Below are positions 5,996-12,097 of a DNA stretch of 12,097 bases, in pieces. Each line of letters opens with the position of its first letter. The first letter of the stretch is position 1. The stretch spans positions 1 through 12,097 of the forward strand of contig CAKOLG010000031.1 of the NCBI GenBank assembly GCA_934096175.1, read 5' to 3'. This DNA comes from an uncultured Bacilli bacterium (GTDB lineage Bacteria; Bacillota_I; Bacilli_A; RF39; UBA660). The notes beneath the pieces were generated by a model. The model was given only the letters and a program-made list of their open reading frames with translations. It ran no database searches and was not told where the DNA came from. The translations under genes were made by a program, and so were the position numbers.

Positions 5996-7195
5996 ATGGA
6001 AAAATTTTTTGAGGATAATATATATGTTTTGTTTGCTTTAATTATCTATTATTTATTGGTGAAGGAAAAACCTAATAAAGATAATAAAAAAATTATTGTT
6101 ATTTATATTTTTATTTCGATGTTAGCTTTATTTAATATATTGGATTTAAAAAAGATGTTATTACTTTTGTTAGTTTGTTTATTTTTGTATTTTGAAATTT
6201 TAGTTGAAGATGATAGTAAATTTTTGATTTTGAGGAAGATATTTTATAAATTAGTTGATTTTTTTTATTTGTTAATTTGTAAGTATAATTTTTTGTTGTT
6301 TGTTTTTTCTTTAATATTTATAAGCGAAACTTTTCAAAGTAAAGTTAAATTGCCATTTGTTGTCAATTTTGTATTATTTTTTTTGATCTTATTAATGGTT
6401 ATAAAAAATGTTATTAGTAATGAATTTGAACTCGAGAGTTTTTCTAAAATTCATGATAAATTAAAAAAATATGATTTTGGTAATTATAAAATGTTAAATT
6501 CTAAGCAAACTGAAATTTTATTATTTTTAGAAGATAGATCTTTTTTTGAAAGAAAGAATGACTATACTTTTTTGTGTTGGAATTTTTTAAAATATCGTTT
6601 GTATAGGATTAATGAGGTTGTTAATAGAATACAAAGAGGTAAAAATCAAAGACATCCGCTTGGGAAAGTATTTATCTTTATGAAGTATGTATGTAAGCAA
6701 ATTTATTTACAGATTTCTGATATTAAAAAGATTCGTAAGTATATAAGAGGTTATTCAACAATAGAAATGCAATTGTTTAGATCAATAGCAGTAAAGAATG
6801 GGTATACAAAGGTTATTGATAGAAAAATTGCTGAATTGATATATTCACAGCTGTTTTTTAAAGGATTAAAAGATTTTTATAAATTAAATTATAAAACTGT
6901 TAGTAGTGAATATTTTAAAAAATATTTATTGGTAAATTATATAGAATATGCACCAATATTTATTAATGGTAAACAAACGTTTATTAAGAGTTTTTGGGGA
7001 AAAGATATAGAATTGATAAATGATTCGGAATTTTTTCTTAGTGTATTATGTTTGCCCGAAAAGATTAATATTAATAAATTGAGTTATAGTTATATAATTA
7101 ATAATTTTGAAAATTTAGTTGTTTATTTTAATTTAAATTTAAAAGAATTGAAACAAGCAATTGTTAGTATGAAAAATTTAGCGGCAAAGATGTAG
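5996..7195 (+). CDS. Multi-pass membrane protein with divergent GT51 transglycosylase domain
   Basis: The 399-residue protein starts with about five hydrophobic segments (roughly 9-22, 32-48, 52-69, 87-110, 119-139). The rest resembles a family 51 glycosyltransferase, the enzyme that polymerises lipid II into glycan. The key motifs can be aligned with E. coli PBP1b: LEDRSFFE (178-185) with catalytic E179, RGYSTIEMQLFRS (251-263) matching GGSTxTQQLxKN with T255 and Q259, and DRKIAELIYSQLFF (275-288) matching RKxxE with E280. Later, EYAPIFINGKQTF and SEFFLSVLCLP (317-354) resemble the gYGieaAA and EAALLAglP stretches. There is no transpeptidase domain; classical monofunctional enzymes have one TM segment, so five is odd. 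It may be a specialised or regulatory polymerase. A GGGGG tract lies five bases before the ATG; otherwise the start is unsupported. The domain call is good, activity is inferred. Confidence 0.7.
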   Translation: MEKFFEDNIYVLFALIIYYLLVKEKPNKDNKKIIVIYIFISMLALFNILDLKKMLLLLLVCLFLYFEILVEDDSKFLILRKIFYKLVDFFYLLICKYNFLLFVFSLIFISETFQSKVKLPFVVNFVLFFLILLMVIKNVISNEFELESFSKIHDKLKKYDFGNYKMLNSKQTEILLFLEDRSFFERKNDYTFLCWNFLKYRLYRINEVVNRIQRGKNQRHPLGKVFIFMKYVCKQIYLQISDIKKIRKYIRGYSTIEMQLFRSIAVKNGYTKVIDRKIAELIYSQLFFKGLKDFYKLNYKTVSSEYFKKYLLVNYIEYAPIFINGKQTFIKSFWGKDIELINDSEFFLSVLCLPEKININKLSYSYIINNFENLVVYFNLNLKELKQAIVSMKNLAAKM

Positions 7196-7197
7196 TA

Positions 7198-7231
7198 TTA
7201 AAGAAGGACTTAATAATTTAAGTCTCTTTAA
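7198..7231 (+). terminator. Hairpin after the GT51-like gene
   Basis: TTAAAGA and GACTTAA (7198-7204, 7207-7213) pair with TTAAGTC and TCTTTAA (7218-7231) around a TAAT loop, with a 2-base AG bulge. The tail (TTTTAAACTTTTATTG) is T-rich but broken by A, so termination is probable but may be incomplete. Confidence 0.55.
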
Positions 7232-7247
7232 TTTTAAACTTTTATTG

Positions 7248-7256
7248 TGTTATAAT
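7248..7256 (+). promoter_or_regulatory. Extended -10 promoter for topB
   Basis: TGTTATAAT (7248-7256) is an extended -10 directly after the preceding terminator. The -35 region (about 7227-7233, TTTAAT) is weak. Confidence 0.65.
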
Positions 7257-7283
7257 GAGAAGTAATTGATAACTAGATGAATG

Positions 7284-7289
7284 AGGAGG
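7284..7289 (+). promoter_or_regulatory. Ribosome binding site deciding the topB start
   Basis: AGGAGG lies eight bases before ATG 7298. The upstream in-frame ATG at 7277 sits in front of this site and would add seven residues before the conserved MILIIAEKPS, so it is rejected. Confidence 0.85.
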
Positions 7290-7297
7290 TTTTTTAT

Positions 7298-9415
7298 ATG
7301 ATATTAATTATAGCAGAAAAACCTTCATTAGCTAGGAATATAGTGAGTGCTATTGGTACTATGAAAAGAAACGATGGATATTATTCTAATAACGAGTATT
7401 TGGTATCATGGGCTTTTGGTCATTTATTTAGTCTGGCTGACGTGGAAGATTATGAAGAAAATTGTGCTAAAGAAATAAAATGGAAGATGGATAATTTGCC
7501 ATGTTTTCCTAAACAATTTAAATTTAATTTAAGGAAAGATTCTAATAAACAAGTTGATGCTGGAGTTATAAAACAATTTAATATTATAAAGAGTTTGATT
7601 AATAGAGATGATGTCGATAAAATAGTTAATGCTGGTGACTCTGATAGAGAGGGTGAAATCATTGTTCGTTTATGTATTTTAAATTCTTTGAAAAGTGAAA
7701 AAGATGTATATAGATTGTGGTTGCCTGATCAAACAAGTGAAACGATAAGTCAGGGTCTTAGGCAAATGAAATTAGATAGCGAATATGACAATTTGGCTAA
7801 TGAAGGTTTTGCTAGAACTTATATTGATTGGTTATATGGGGTTAATTTGACGAGATATGCCACACTTAAAACAGGTACGCTTCTTAGGGTAGGAAGGGTA
7901 ATTATTCCAATAGTTAAAGCTATATATGATAGAGATATGGCGATTAGAAATTTTGTACCAGATATATATTTTGGTCTTTGGAGTAATGAGGAAACTAATG
8001 GTGAGTTAGTTGAATTGAATAGTAAAGAGAAGTTTGATAAAAAAGATCGTGTAAAAGCACAAGAATTGTGTGATAAATATAATGCAGCAATTGCAGTAGT
8101 TAAAGATAAAAAAATCAAAAGAGATACTATGAGTCCACCTAAGTTATTTTCTTTAACTAAATTACAAAATTTATTGGGTAAAAAATATAAAATAGCAATG
8201 GATAGGTCTTTAGAAATAGTTCAAAAGTTGTATGAAAATGGTTATTTAACTTATCCTAGAACAAATTCTGAATATTTAGCTGTCGCAGAGAAGGATAAAG
8301 TTAAAACAATATTAAGTAATATTGCAAAAATAGGTTATCCAGTTAAGTTTAAAGATAAAAAAACAATATTTGATGATAGTAAGATTGAGTCACATTCGGC
8401 AATAACTCCGACGTATAAAATTCCTGCTAAAGAATCTTTATCTGCTGAAGAGTTTTTAATATATCAAGTAATTTTTAAAAGATTTGTTGCAGTTTTTTGT
8501 AGTAATGAATGCTTAATAGAGAAAACAGAAATAAAAATTGGAGTTGGGGAGTATGAAGATTTTGTGCTTAAGGGAATGACGATTGTAGAACCTGGTTGGA
8601 CAAAATTTGAAAGTCCGAGTAGTAAGGATAAGATATTGCCTAATTTGAATATTGGAGATTGTGTAAATATTTTATTTAAGTTAAAAGAAAAAGAAACTAC
8701 ACCACCTAAGCATTATACAATAGAAACTTTGAATAATTATTTAATGAATCCTTTTAAAGAGGATAAAAAAGAATTAGAAGAAAAGCAAGAAAATGGTGAA
8801 GAAGTTGATGATACTGAAGACTATAAGGCAATCTTTGAAGGATTGGAATTGGGTACTGAGGCAACTAGGACAGGAATTATTGATAATGCTAAAAAGAGTG
8901 AATATATTGCTTTAAAAAAAGATGTTTATACAATTTTGCCTGCTGGTGAATTTTTAATTACTTCTTTAATGCAGATGAATATTTCAATGGATAAGTATAA
9001 AACAAGTGAGATGGGTAAGGCTTTAAAGAAAGTTTATAAAAATGAAATAACAGTTGAAGATTCAGTTTCTTTAGCAAAGCAAGAAATACAAGAAGTATTT
9101 AAGAAAAAAAATGATACTTTGGAGAAAGATACTGATATAGGTTTCTTTGGGGATGTAGTAGGTAAATGTCCTGTATGTGGTAATGATGTTGTAAGAAATA
9201 GATATGCTTATGGATGTCGAGATTATCAAAATTGTAAATTTAAAGTAAATACTATGATTTGTGGTAGATCAGTTTCTAAAAGTAATGTAGAAAAGTTATT
9301 ATTAGAAGGGACTACTTCTCAAATTGAAGGCTTTGTATCAAAAAATGGAAAAAGTTTTAGTGCTAAATTGAAACTAGATGCAGAAAAGAAAGTAATATTT
9401 GATTTTAGTAATTAA
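7298..9415 (+). CDS. topB: Type IA DNA topoisomerase, topoisomerase III type
   Basis: The 705-residue enzyme cuts one DNA strand through a 5'-phosphotyrosine and passes the other, resolving single-stranded links and negative supercoils. The Toprim domain shows EKPSLA (7-12) with E7 and NAGDSDREGE (111-120) with the metal-binding acidic triad. The active-site segment is GYLTYPRTNS (315-324) with Y319, followed by SHSAITPT (365-372) and GTEATRTG (519-526). The usual GRVQTP loop reads GRVIIP (199-204), losing the Gln. The tail has a C4 zinc-ribbon, C624, C627, C640 and C646, then a further beta segment. A charged insertion rich in E and K (487-510) splits the fold. TopB-like enzymes of this form are found on both chromosomes and conjugative elements; no other element gene is near. 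The gene at 9444 follows by 28 bases without a terminator, so both are likely co-transcribed. Confidence 0.9.
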   Translation: MILIIAEKPSLARNIVSAIGTMKRNDGYYSNNEYLVSWAFGHLFSLADVEDYEENCAKEIKWKMDNLPCFPKQFKFNLRKDSNKQVDAGVIKQFNIIKSLINRDDVDKIVNAGDSDREGEIIVRLCILNSLKSEKDVYRLWLPDQTSETISQGLRQMKLDSEYDNLANEGFARTYIDWLYGVNLTRYATLKTGTLLRVGRVIIPIVKAIYDRDMAIRNFVPDIYFGLWSNEETNGELVELNSKEKFDKKDRVKAQELCDKYNAAIAVVKDKKIKRDTMSPPKLFSLTKLQNLLGKKYKIAMDRSLEIVQKLYENGYLTYPRTNSEYLAVAEKDKVKTILSNIAKIGYPVKFKDKKTIFDDSKIESHSAITPTYKIPAKESLSAEEFLIYQVIFKRFVAVFCSNECLIEKTEIKIGVGEYEDFVLKGMTIVEPGWTKFESPSSKDKILPNLNIGDCVNILFKLKEKETTPPKHYTIETLNNYLMNPFKEDKKELEEKQENGEEVDDTEDYKAIFEGLELGTEATRTGIIDNAKKSEYIALKKDVYTILPAGEFLITSLMQMNISMDKYKTSEMGKALKKVYKNEITVEDSVSLAKQEIQEVFKKKNDTLEKDTDIGFFGDVVGKCPVCGNDVVRNRYAYGCRDYQNCKFKVNTMICGRSVSKSNVEKLLLEGTTSQIEGFVSKNGKSFSAKLKLDAEKKVIFDFSN

Positions 9416-9443
9416 TAATTGAGCTTTTGGAAGAAGGTAAAAA

Positions 9444-9986
9444 ATGGCTATTAATACACCAGAAGATATTTTGGAGTTTATGAAGAAGAATATAAAGTAT
9501 GGGTGGTTAGATATTAACAATAGTGAACATATTGGAAATATGAAAGATTTTAGAAGATTGTATAGAACTTCTAGTATAGAGGAAATATTAAAACATGGGT
9601 TAGGTACTTGTATAGAACAAGTGTGGTTGATGAAATATTTATTAGATGGAATTGGTATTGAAAATAAAATGTTTTGTACACGTGTTTATGAACCTAATGA
9701 ATTTAATAATTTAGATGCTGAGGAAAGAATGCATTGTTTTATTTTATATTATTTAGATGATAAAGTTTGGCAAATTGAACATCCTAATTGGGAAAGAATA
9801 GGCATATATTGTTATGATTCAGAAGAACAAGCAATAAAAGAAATTAATGATATTTATGAAAAAATGTCTGGTGGTATTGCAAGACCTGTTACGCAATTTT
9901 ATAAAGTTGAACCTAATTTATCTTTTAGAGAATTTAATGCATATATAAATAGTTTGGATAAATATTTTGATGTAAAAAAGCTATAG
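9444..9986 (+). CDS. Small transglutaminase-like (papain-fold) protein
   Basis: The 180-residue soluble protein has the layout of a transglutaminase-like cysteine protein: an N-terminal helical part, GLGTCIEQVWLMKYLL (52-67) with C56 at the head of a helix, MHCFILYY (96-103) with H97, and VWQIEHPN (108-115) supplying a possible third residue (E112 or N115). Such folds include transglutaminases, peptidases and peptide-processing enzymes; the substrate here is unknown. Similar relatives show GVCxDQVELER. No signal peptide is visible, so it acts in the cytoplasm. AAGGT about six bases upstream fits the ATG at 9444, and it sits 28 bases after topB. Its C-terminal half is distantly like the second domain of the GNAT fusion at 3307-4248. 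It could instead be called a hypothetical protein; the Cys/His arrangement is the only support. Confidence 0.65.
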   Translation: MAINTPEDILEFMKKNIKYGWLDINNSEHIGNMKDFRRLYRTSSIEEILKHGLGTCIEQVWLMKYLLDGIGIENKMFCTRVYEPNEFNNLDAEERMHCFILYYLDDKVWQIEHPNWERIGIYCYDSEEQAIKEINDIYEKMSGGIARPVTQFYKVEPNLSFREFNAYINSLDKYFDVKKL

Positions 9987-9989
9987 TGT

Positions 9990-10018
9990 TTGACATTAAA
10001 ATTAAAAAGTTTTAAAAT
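9990..10018 (+). promoter_or_regulatory. Strong sigma-A type promoter for the aspS leader
   Basis: TTGACA (9990-9995) and TAAAAT (10013-10018) are spaced by 17 bases, the best promoter in the window. It begins four bases after the preceding stop codon, and transcription would start near 10025, at the head of the T-box leader. Confidence 0.85.
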
Positions 10019-10024
10019 AGCGTT

Positions 10025-10249
10025 ATAAATGTTGATTGAGAAGAGTATTAATTTTTTTAATGATAGAGAGTTCATGGTTGGTGGAAATGAATATTAAATT
10101 TTTTAAGAAGACACTCAGGAGTTGATTAAAAAATTAATTTAATCCGGGTAGTTCCGTTATAATAAGAGTGATTATGGAAGGCATAATAAGTTGGGTGGTA
10201 CCGCGGATTTACAGTTATTCGTCCCTTAGAGGAGATAACTGTTTTTTTG
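10025..10249 (+). ncRNA. T-box riboswitch, aspartate specific
   Basis: A T-box leader senses uncharged tRNA by codon-anticodon pairing and then lets the polymerase read into the downstream gene. The conserved T-box (TTGGGTGGTACCGCGG) lies at 10191-10206. Stem I starts with TTGAG (10036-10040) pairing with CTCAG (10114-10118); the loop-E like GAAGAGTA (10039-10046) faces the specifier loop, where GAC (10110-10112), an Asp codon, is followed by A. A distal GGTTGGTG (10076-10083) matches the usual tRNA-elbow loop. The antitermination and termination options share the T-box. The specifier agrees with the downstream aspS, so low charged tRNA-Asp should raise expression. Confidence 0.93.
10211..10248 (+). 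terminator. T-box regulated terminator hairpin
   Basis: ACAGTTAT (10211-10218) pairs with ATAACTGT (10235-10242), followed by a run of T to 10248. Inner bases include TCC and GGA pairs. It forms when tRNA-Asp is charged, and is excluded by the antiterminator that uses the T-box. Confidence 0.85.
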
Positions 10250-10265
10250 TGGAAAGGAATTTTTT

Positions 10266-12002
10266 ATGGAAAAATATAAGAATTATAATATTGAAAATGT
10301 TGGTGAAACTGTTACATTATATGGCTGGGTATCGCGTGTTAGAAATTTAGGAGGTTTAATTTTTATTGATTTAAGGAACAGAACTGGAATAATGCAAGTT
10401 GTTGTTAAACCAGAAAATCAATATTATCAAGTAGCTGAAAGTTTAAGAAATGAGTATGTTATTAAAGTAATTGGTAAAATTGTTGAAAGAGAGAGTAAAA
10501 ATGATAAAATTTCTACTGGAGATATTGAAGTTGATGTAGATAAACTTGAACTTATTAACAAGTCAAAGGAGATACCTTTTGCTATAAGTGATGATACTAA
10601 TGCTTTAGAAGATACTAGATTAAAATATCGTTATTTGGATTTAAGAAGAGAATCTTTAAAAAATAATTTTGTAGTTAGAAATAATATTACTTTTGCGGCA
10701 AGAAAATTTTTAAATAATTTAGATTTTCTAGAAGTAGAAACGCCTATTTTATGTAAATCAACTCCTGAAGGAGCACGTGATTACTTAGTACCTAGTAGAG
10801 TAAATAAGGGATCATTTTATGCTTTACCACAGTCACCACAAATATTTAAACAATTATTAATGGTTGGTGGTTTTGAAAGGTATTTTCAAATTGCTAAGTG
10901 CTTTAGAGATGAAGATTTAAGAGCAGATAGACAACCTGAGTTTACGCAAATTGATGTTGAAATGTCTTTTGTTGATGAAGATCAAGTTATGGAATTAGCA
11001 GAACAGTTAGTGGCTCAAATTTTTAAAGAAGTAAAGGGAATAGATATACAGTTACCTTTAAGAAAAATGAAATATGACGAGGCGATTTCTAAATATGGCT
11101 CTGATAAACCTGATTTAAGATTTGGAATGGAAATTCAAGATATTTCTGATTGCTTTAAAGAAACTGAATTTGGAGTTTTTAAGAATGTTTTGGATGCTCA
11201 AGGTGTTATTAATGCAATTGTTGTTAAGAATGCAGCAGATAAATATTCACGTAAAGATTTAGATAAGTTAACTGAATATGTAAAAACTTATAAAGCTAGT
11301 GGTCTTGCATATTTAAAATATCAAGATGAAGTTAGTGGCTCAATTTTTAAAGTCTTAAAAGAGAGTGAAATTACATCTATTAAGGAAAAATTATCTGTTG
11401 GAGATAATGATTTGGTTTTGATAGTTTCTGGTAATTATGGAATTGTTAAAACAGTGCTTGGAGCTTTAAGGTGTAAATTAGCAAGAGATTTATCTTTAAT
11501 AAAAGAAAATGATTATAAGTTATTATGGGTTGTTGATTTCCCATCATTTGAATGGAGTGAAGAAGAGAATAGATATATGGCTTGTCATCATCCATTTACA
11601 ATGCCAAAAGATGAGGATGTTGCTAAGCTACTTACAGATAAAGCTCATTGTTATAGTAAAGCTTATGATATAGTTATTAATGGTTATGAAGCTGGTGGAG
11701 GATCTATTCGTATTCATGATGAAAATGTTCAAGAGATAATGTTTAAAGCTTTAGAGTTAACTGAAGAAGATATTCGTGAAAAGTTTGGTTTCTTTGTTGA
11801 TGCTTTAAAATATGGTTGTCCGCCACATGGTGGTTTTGCTTTAGGTTTAGACCGACTTACAATGTTACTTACTGAAACAGATAATATTCGTGATGTTATA
11901 GCATTTCCTAAAACTGCCAGTGCTACTGATTTAATGTGTGAATGTCCTAGTAAGGTTGATGATAAACAATTGGCTGATTTGGCTTTAAAGATAAATAATT
12001 AA
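10266..12002 (+). CDS. aspS: Aspartyl-tRNA synthetase
   Basis: AspRS charges tRNA-Asp with aspartate in two ATP-dependent steps. The 578-residue protein is of the bacterial class IIb type: an OB-fold anticodon domain (about 15-100, with [20 protein letters not shown] at 20-39), motif 1 (FLEVETPIL, 154-162), motif 2 ([18 protein letters not shown], 213-230), the bacterial GAD insertion (about 275-410) and motif 3 (GLDRLTMLL, 527-535). The N-terminus is shorter than usual: the common RTHYCGEL before the OB fold is missing and replaced by [11 protein letters not shown]28 in RNLGG is the residue found in discriminating AspRS (non-discriminating enzymes often have His), hinting that it charges only tRNA-Asp. 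The start fits AAAGGA (10253-10258) eight bases upstream. Expression is governed by the T-box leader. It ends before two terminator hairpins. Confidence 0.96.
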   Translation: MEKYKNYNIENVGETVTLYGWVSRVRNLGGLIFIDLRNRTGIMQVVVKPENQYYQVAESLRNEYVIKVIGKIVERESKNDKISTGDIEVDVDKLELINKSKEIPFAISDDTNALEDTRLKYRYLDLRRESLKNNFVVRNNITFAARKFLNNLDFLEVETPILCKSTPEGARDYLVPSRVNKGSFYALPQSPQIFKQLLMVGGFERYFQIAKCFRDEDLRADRQPEFTQIDVEMSFVDEDQVMELAEQLVAQIFKEVKGIDIQLPLRKMKYDEAISKYGSDKPDLRFGMEIQDISDCFKETEFGVFKNVLDAQGVINAIVVKNAADKYSRKDLDKLTEYVKTYKASGLAYLKYQDEVSGSIFKVLKESEITSIKEKLSVGDNDLVLIVSGNYGIVKTVLGALRCKLARDLSLIKENDYKLLWVVDFPSFEWSEEENRYMACHHPFTMPKDEDVAKLLTDKAHCYSKAYDIVINGYEAGGGSIRIHDENVQEIMFKALELTEEDIREKFGFFVDALKYGCPPHGGFALGLDRLTMLLTETDNIRDVIAFPKTASATDLMCECPSKVDDKQLADLALKINN

Positions 12003-12028
12003 AAATCTATTTTTTAATAGATTTTTTT
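12001..12028 (+). terminator. Intrinsic terminator after aspS
   Basis: AAAAATCTATT (12001-12011) pairs with AATAGATTTTT (12016-12026) around TTTT, followed by T to 12028. The stem begins inside the aspS stop codon. Because of its A-rich left arm it may work in both directions. Confidence 0.8.
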
Positions 12029-12030
12029 CA

Positions 12031-12060
12031 GAGTGTTGACAAAGTTCAATACTCTTTTCT
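12031..12060 (+). terminator. Second hairpin with T-rich tail
   Basis: GAGTGTTGA (12031-12039) pairs with TCAATACTC (12046-12054) with one G-U pair and loop CAAAGT, followed by TTTTCTTTT. It looks like a backup terminator for aspS. It also contains TTGACA (12036-12041), but no -10 lies at a proper distance from it. Confidence 0.5.
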
Positions 12061-12083
12061 TTTGTAAAAAGATGTGATAAAAT
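12055..12083 (+). promoter_or_regulatory. Possible promoter at the right edge
   Basis: TGATAAAAT (12075-12083) forms an extended -10, with TTTTCT (12055-12060) 17 bases upstream as a poor -35. It would start a transcript near 12090 for a gene outside the window. Confidence 0.35.
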
Positions 12084-12097
12084 TAATTTGCGAGATA

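Noticed and set aside
7819..8118. 99-codon minus-strand frame inside topB
   Set aside because: Shadow of the topoisomerase frame; no motif or upstream signals.
10168..10350. 60-codon open frame on the + strand ahead of aspS
   Set aside because: It covers the T-box, its terminator and the start of aspS in another frame; no ribosome binding site and no family resemblance.
12036..12041. TTGACA as a -35 box near the right edge
   Set aside because: No -10 lies 16-18 bases downstream; the hexamer is part of a hairpin stem with a T-rich tail.
1..12097. A Mollicutes-type code with TGA as tryptophan
   Set aside because: No accepted gene has an internal in-frame TGA, Trp is TGG, and three cell-wall genes argue for a walled organism. 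The single TGA stop (5945-5947) is not decisive by itself because a TAA follows two codons later.
1..12097. CRISPR array, phage or defence island
   Set aside because: No regularly spaced repeats, no phage structural or integrase genes; the genes are mostly housekeeping.

Overview
The window reads as chromosome of a strongly AT-rich, low-GC Gram-positive (Bacillota-type) bacterium. Evidence: AT-skewed codons, AGGAGG-type ribosome binding sites, frequent extended -10 promoters (TGnTATAAT), intrinsic terminators with U runs, and a T-box riboswitch ahead of a tRNA synthetase gene. None of the accepted genes contains an in-frame internal TGA and tryptophan is TGG, so the standard bacterial code (11) fits. 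An LL-diaminopimelate aminotransferase, a FemAB-type aminoacyltransferase and a GT51-like transglycosylase all point to a walled cell making peptidoglycan. I cannot name the species.

Layout: (i) 1-~190, the left edge, looks like the C-terminal end of an IS1182-like transposase on the + strand, followed by hairpins and converging on a FemAB-family gene (212-1414, -). (ii) 1415-1582 is a divergent promoter region with a 21-bp perfect dyad over the -35 of the rightward gene. (iii) 1583-3250 encodes a double-length ThyX-type thymidylate synthase. (iv) 3307-4248 encodes a GNAT acetyltransferase fused to a transglutaminase-like domain that lacks the expected Cys. (v) A perfect bidirectional terminator separates this from dapL (4276-5511, -). 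(vi) 5603-5947 encodes a small ASCH-domain protein, divergent from dapL. (vii) 5996-7195 encodes a membrane protein with a divergent GT51 domain and no transpeptidase domain. (viii) 7298-9415 is a topoisomerase III-type type IA topoisomerase, probably co-transcribed with (ix) a small transglutaminase-like protein (9444-9986) that keeps its Cys. (x) 9990-10265 holds a TTGACA promoter and an aspartate-specific T-box (GAC specifier) controlling aspS (10266-12002), followed by two terminator hairpins and a possible promoter for a gene beyond the edge.

How the genes relate: three products concern the cell wall (dapL makes the diaminopimelate precursor, the GT51-like protein would polymerise glycan, the FemAB-like enzyme would add bridge amino acids), but they are not one operon. 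ThyX and topoisomerase serve DNA synthesis and topology, and AspRS serves translation. No mobile defence system, CRISPR array or rRNA/tRNA gene is visible. The most unusual items are the tandem ThyX, whose two halves seem to retain complementary parts of the active-site signature, the acetyltransferase/pseudo-transglutaminase fusion, and the multi-pass stand-alone GT51-like enzyme.
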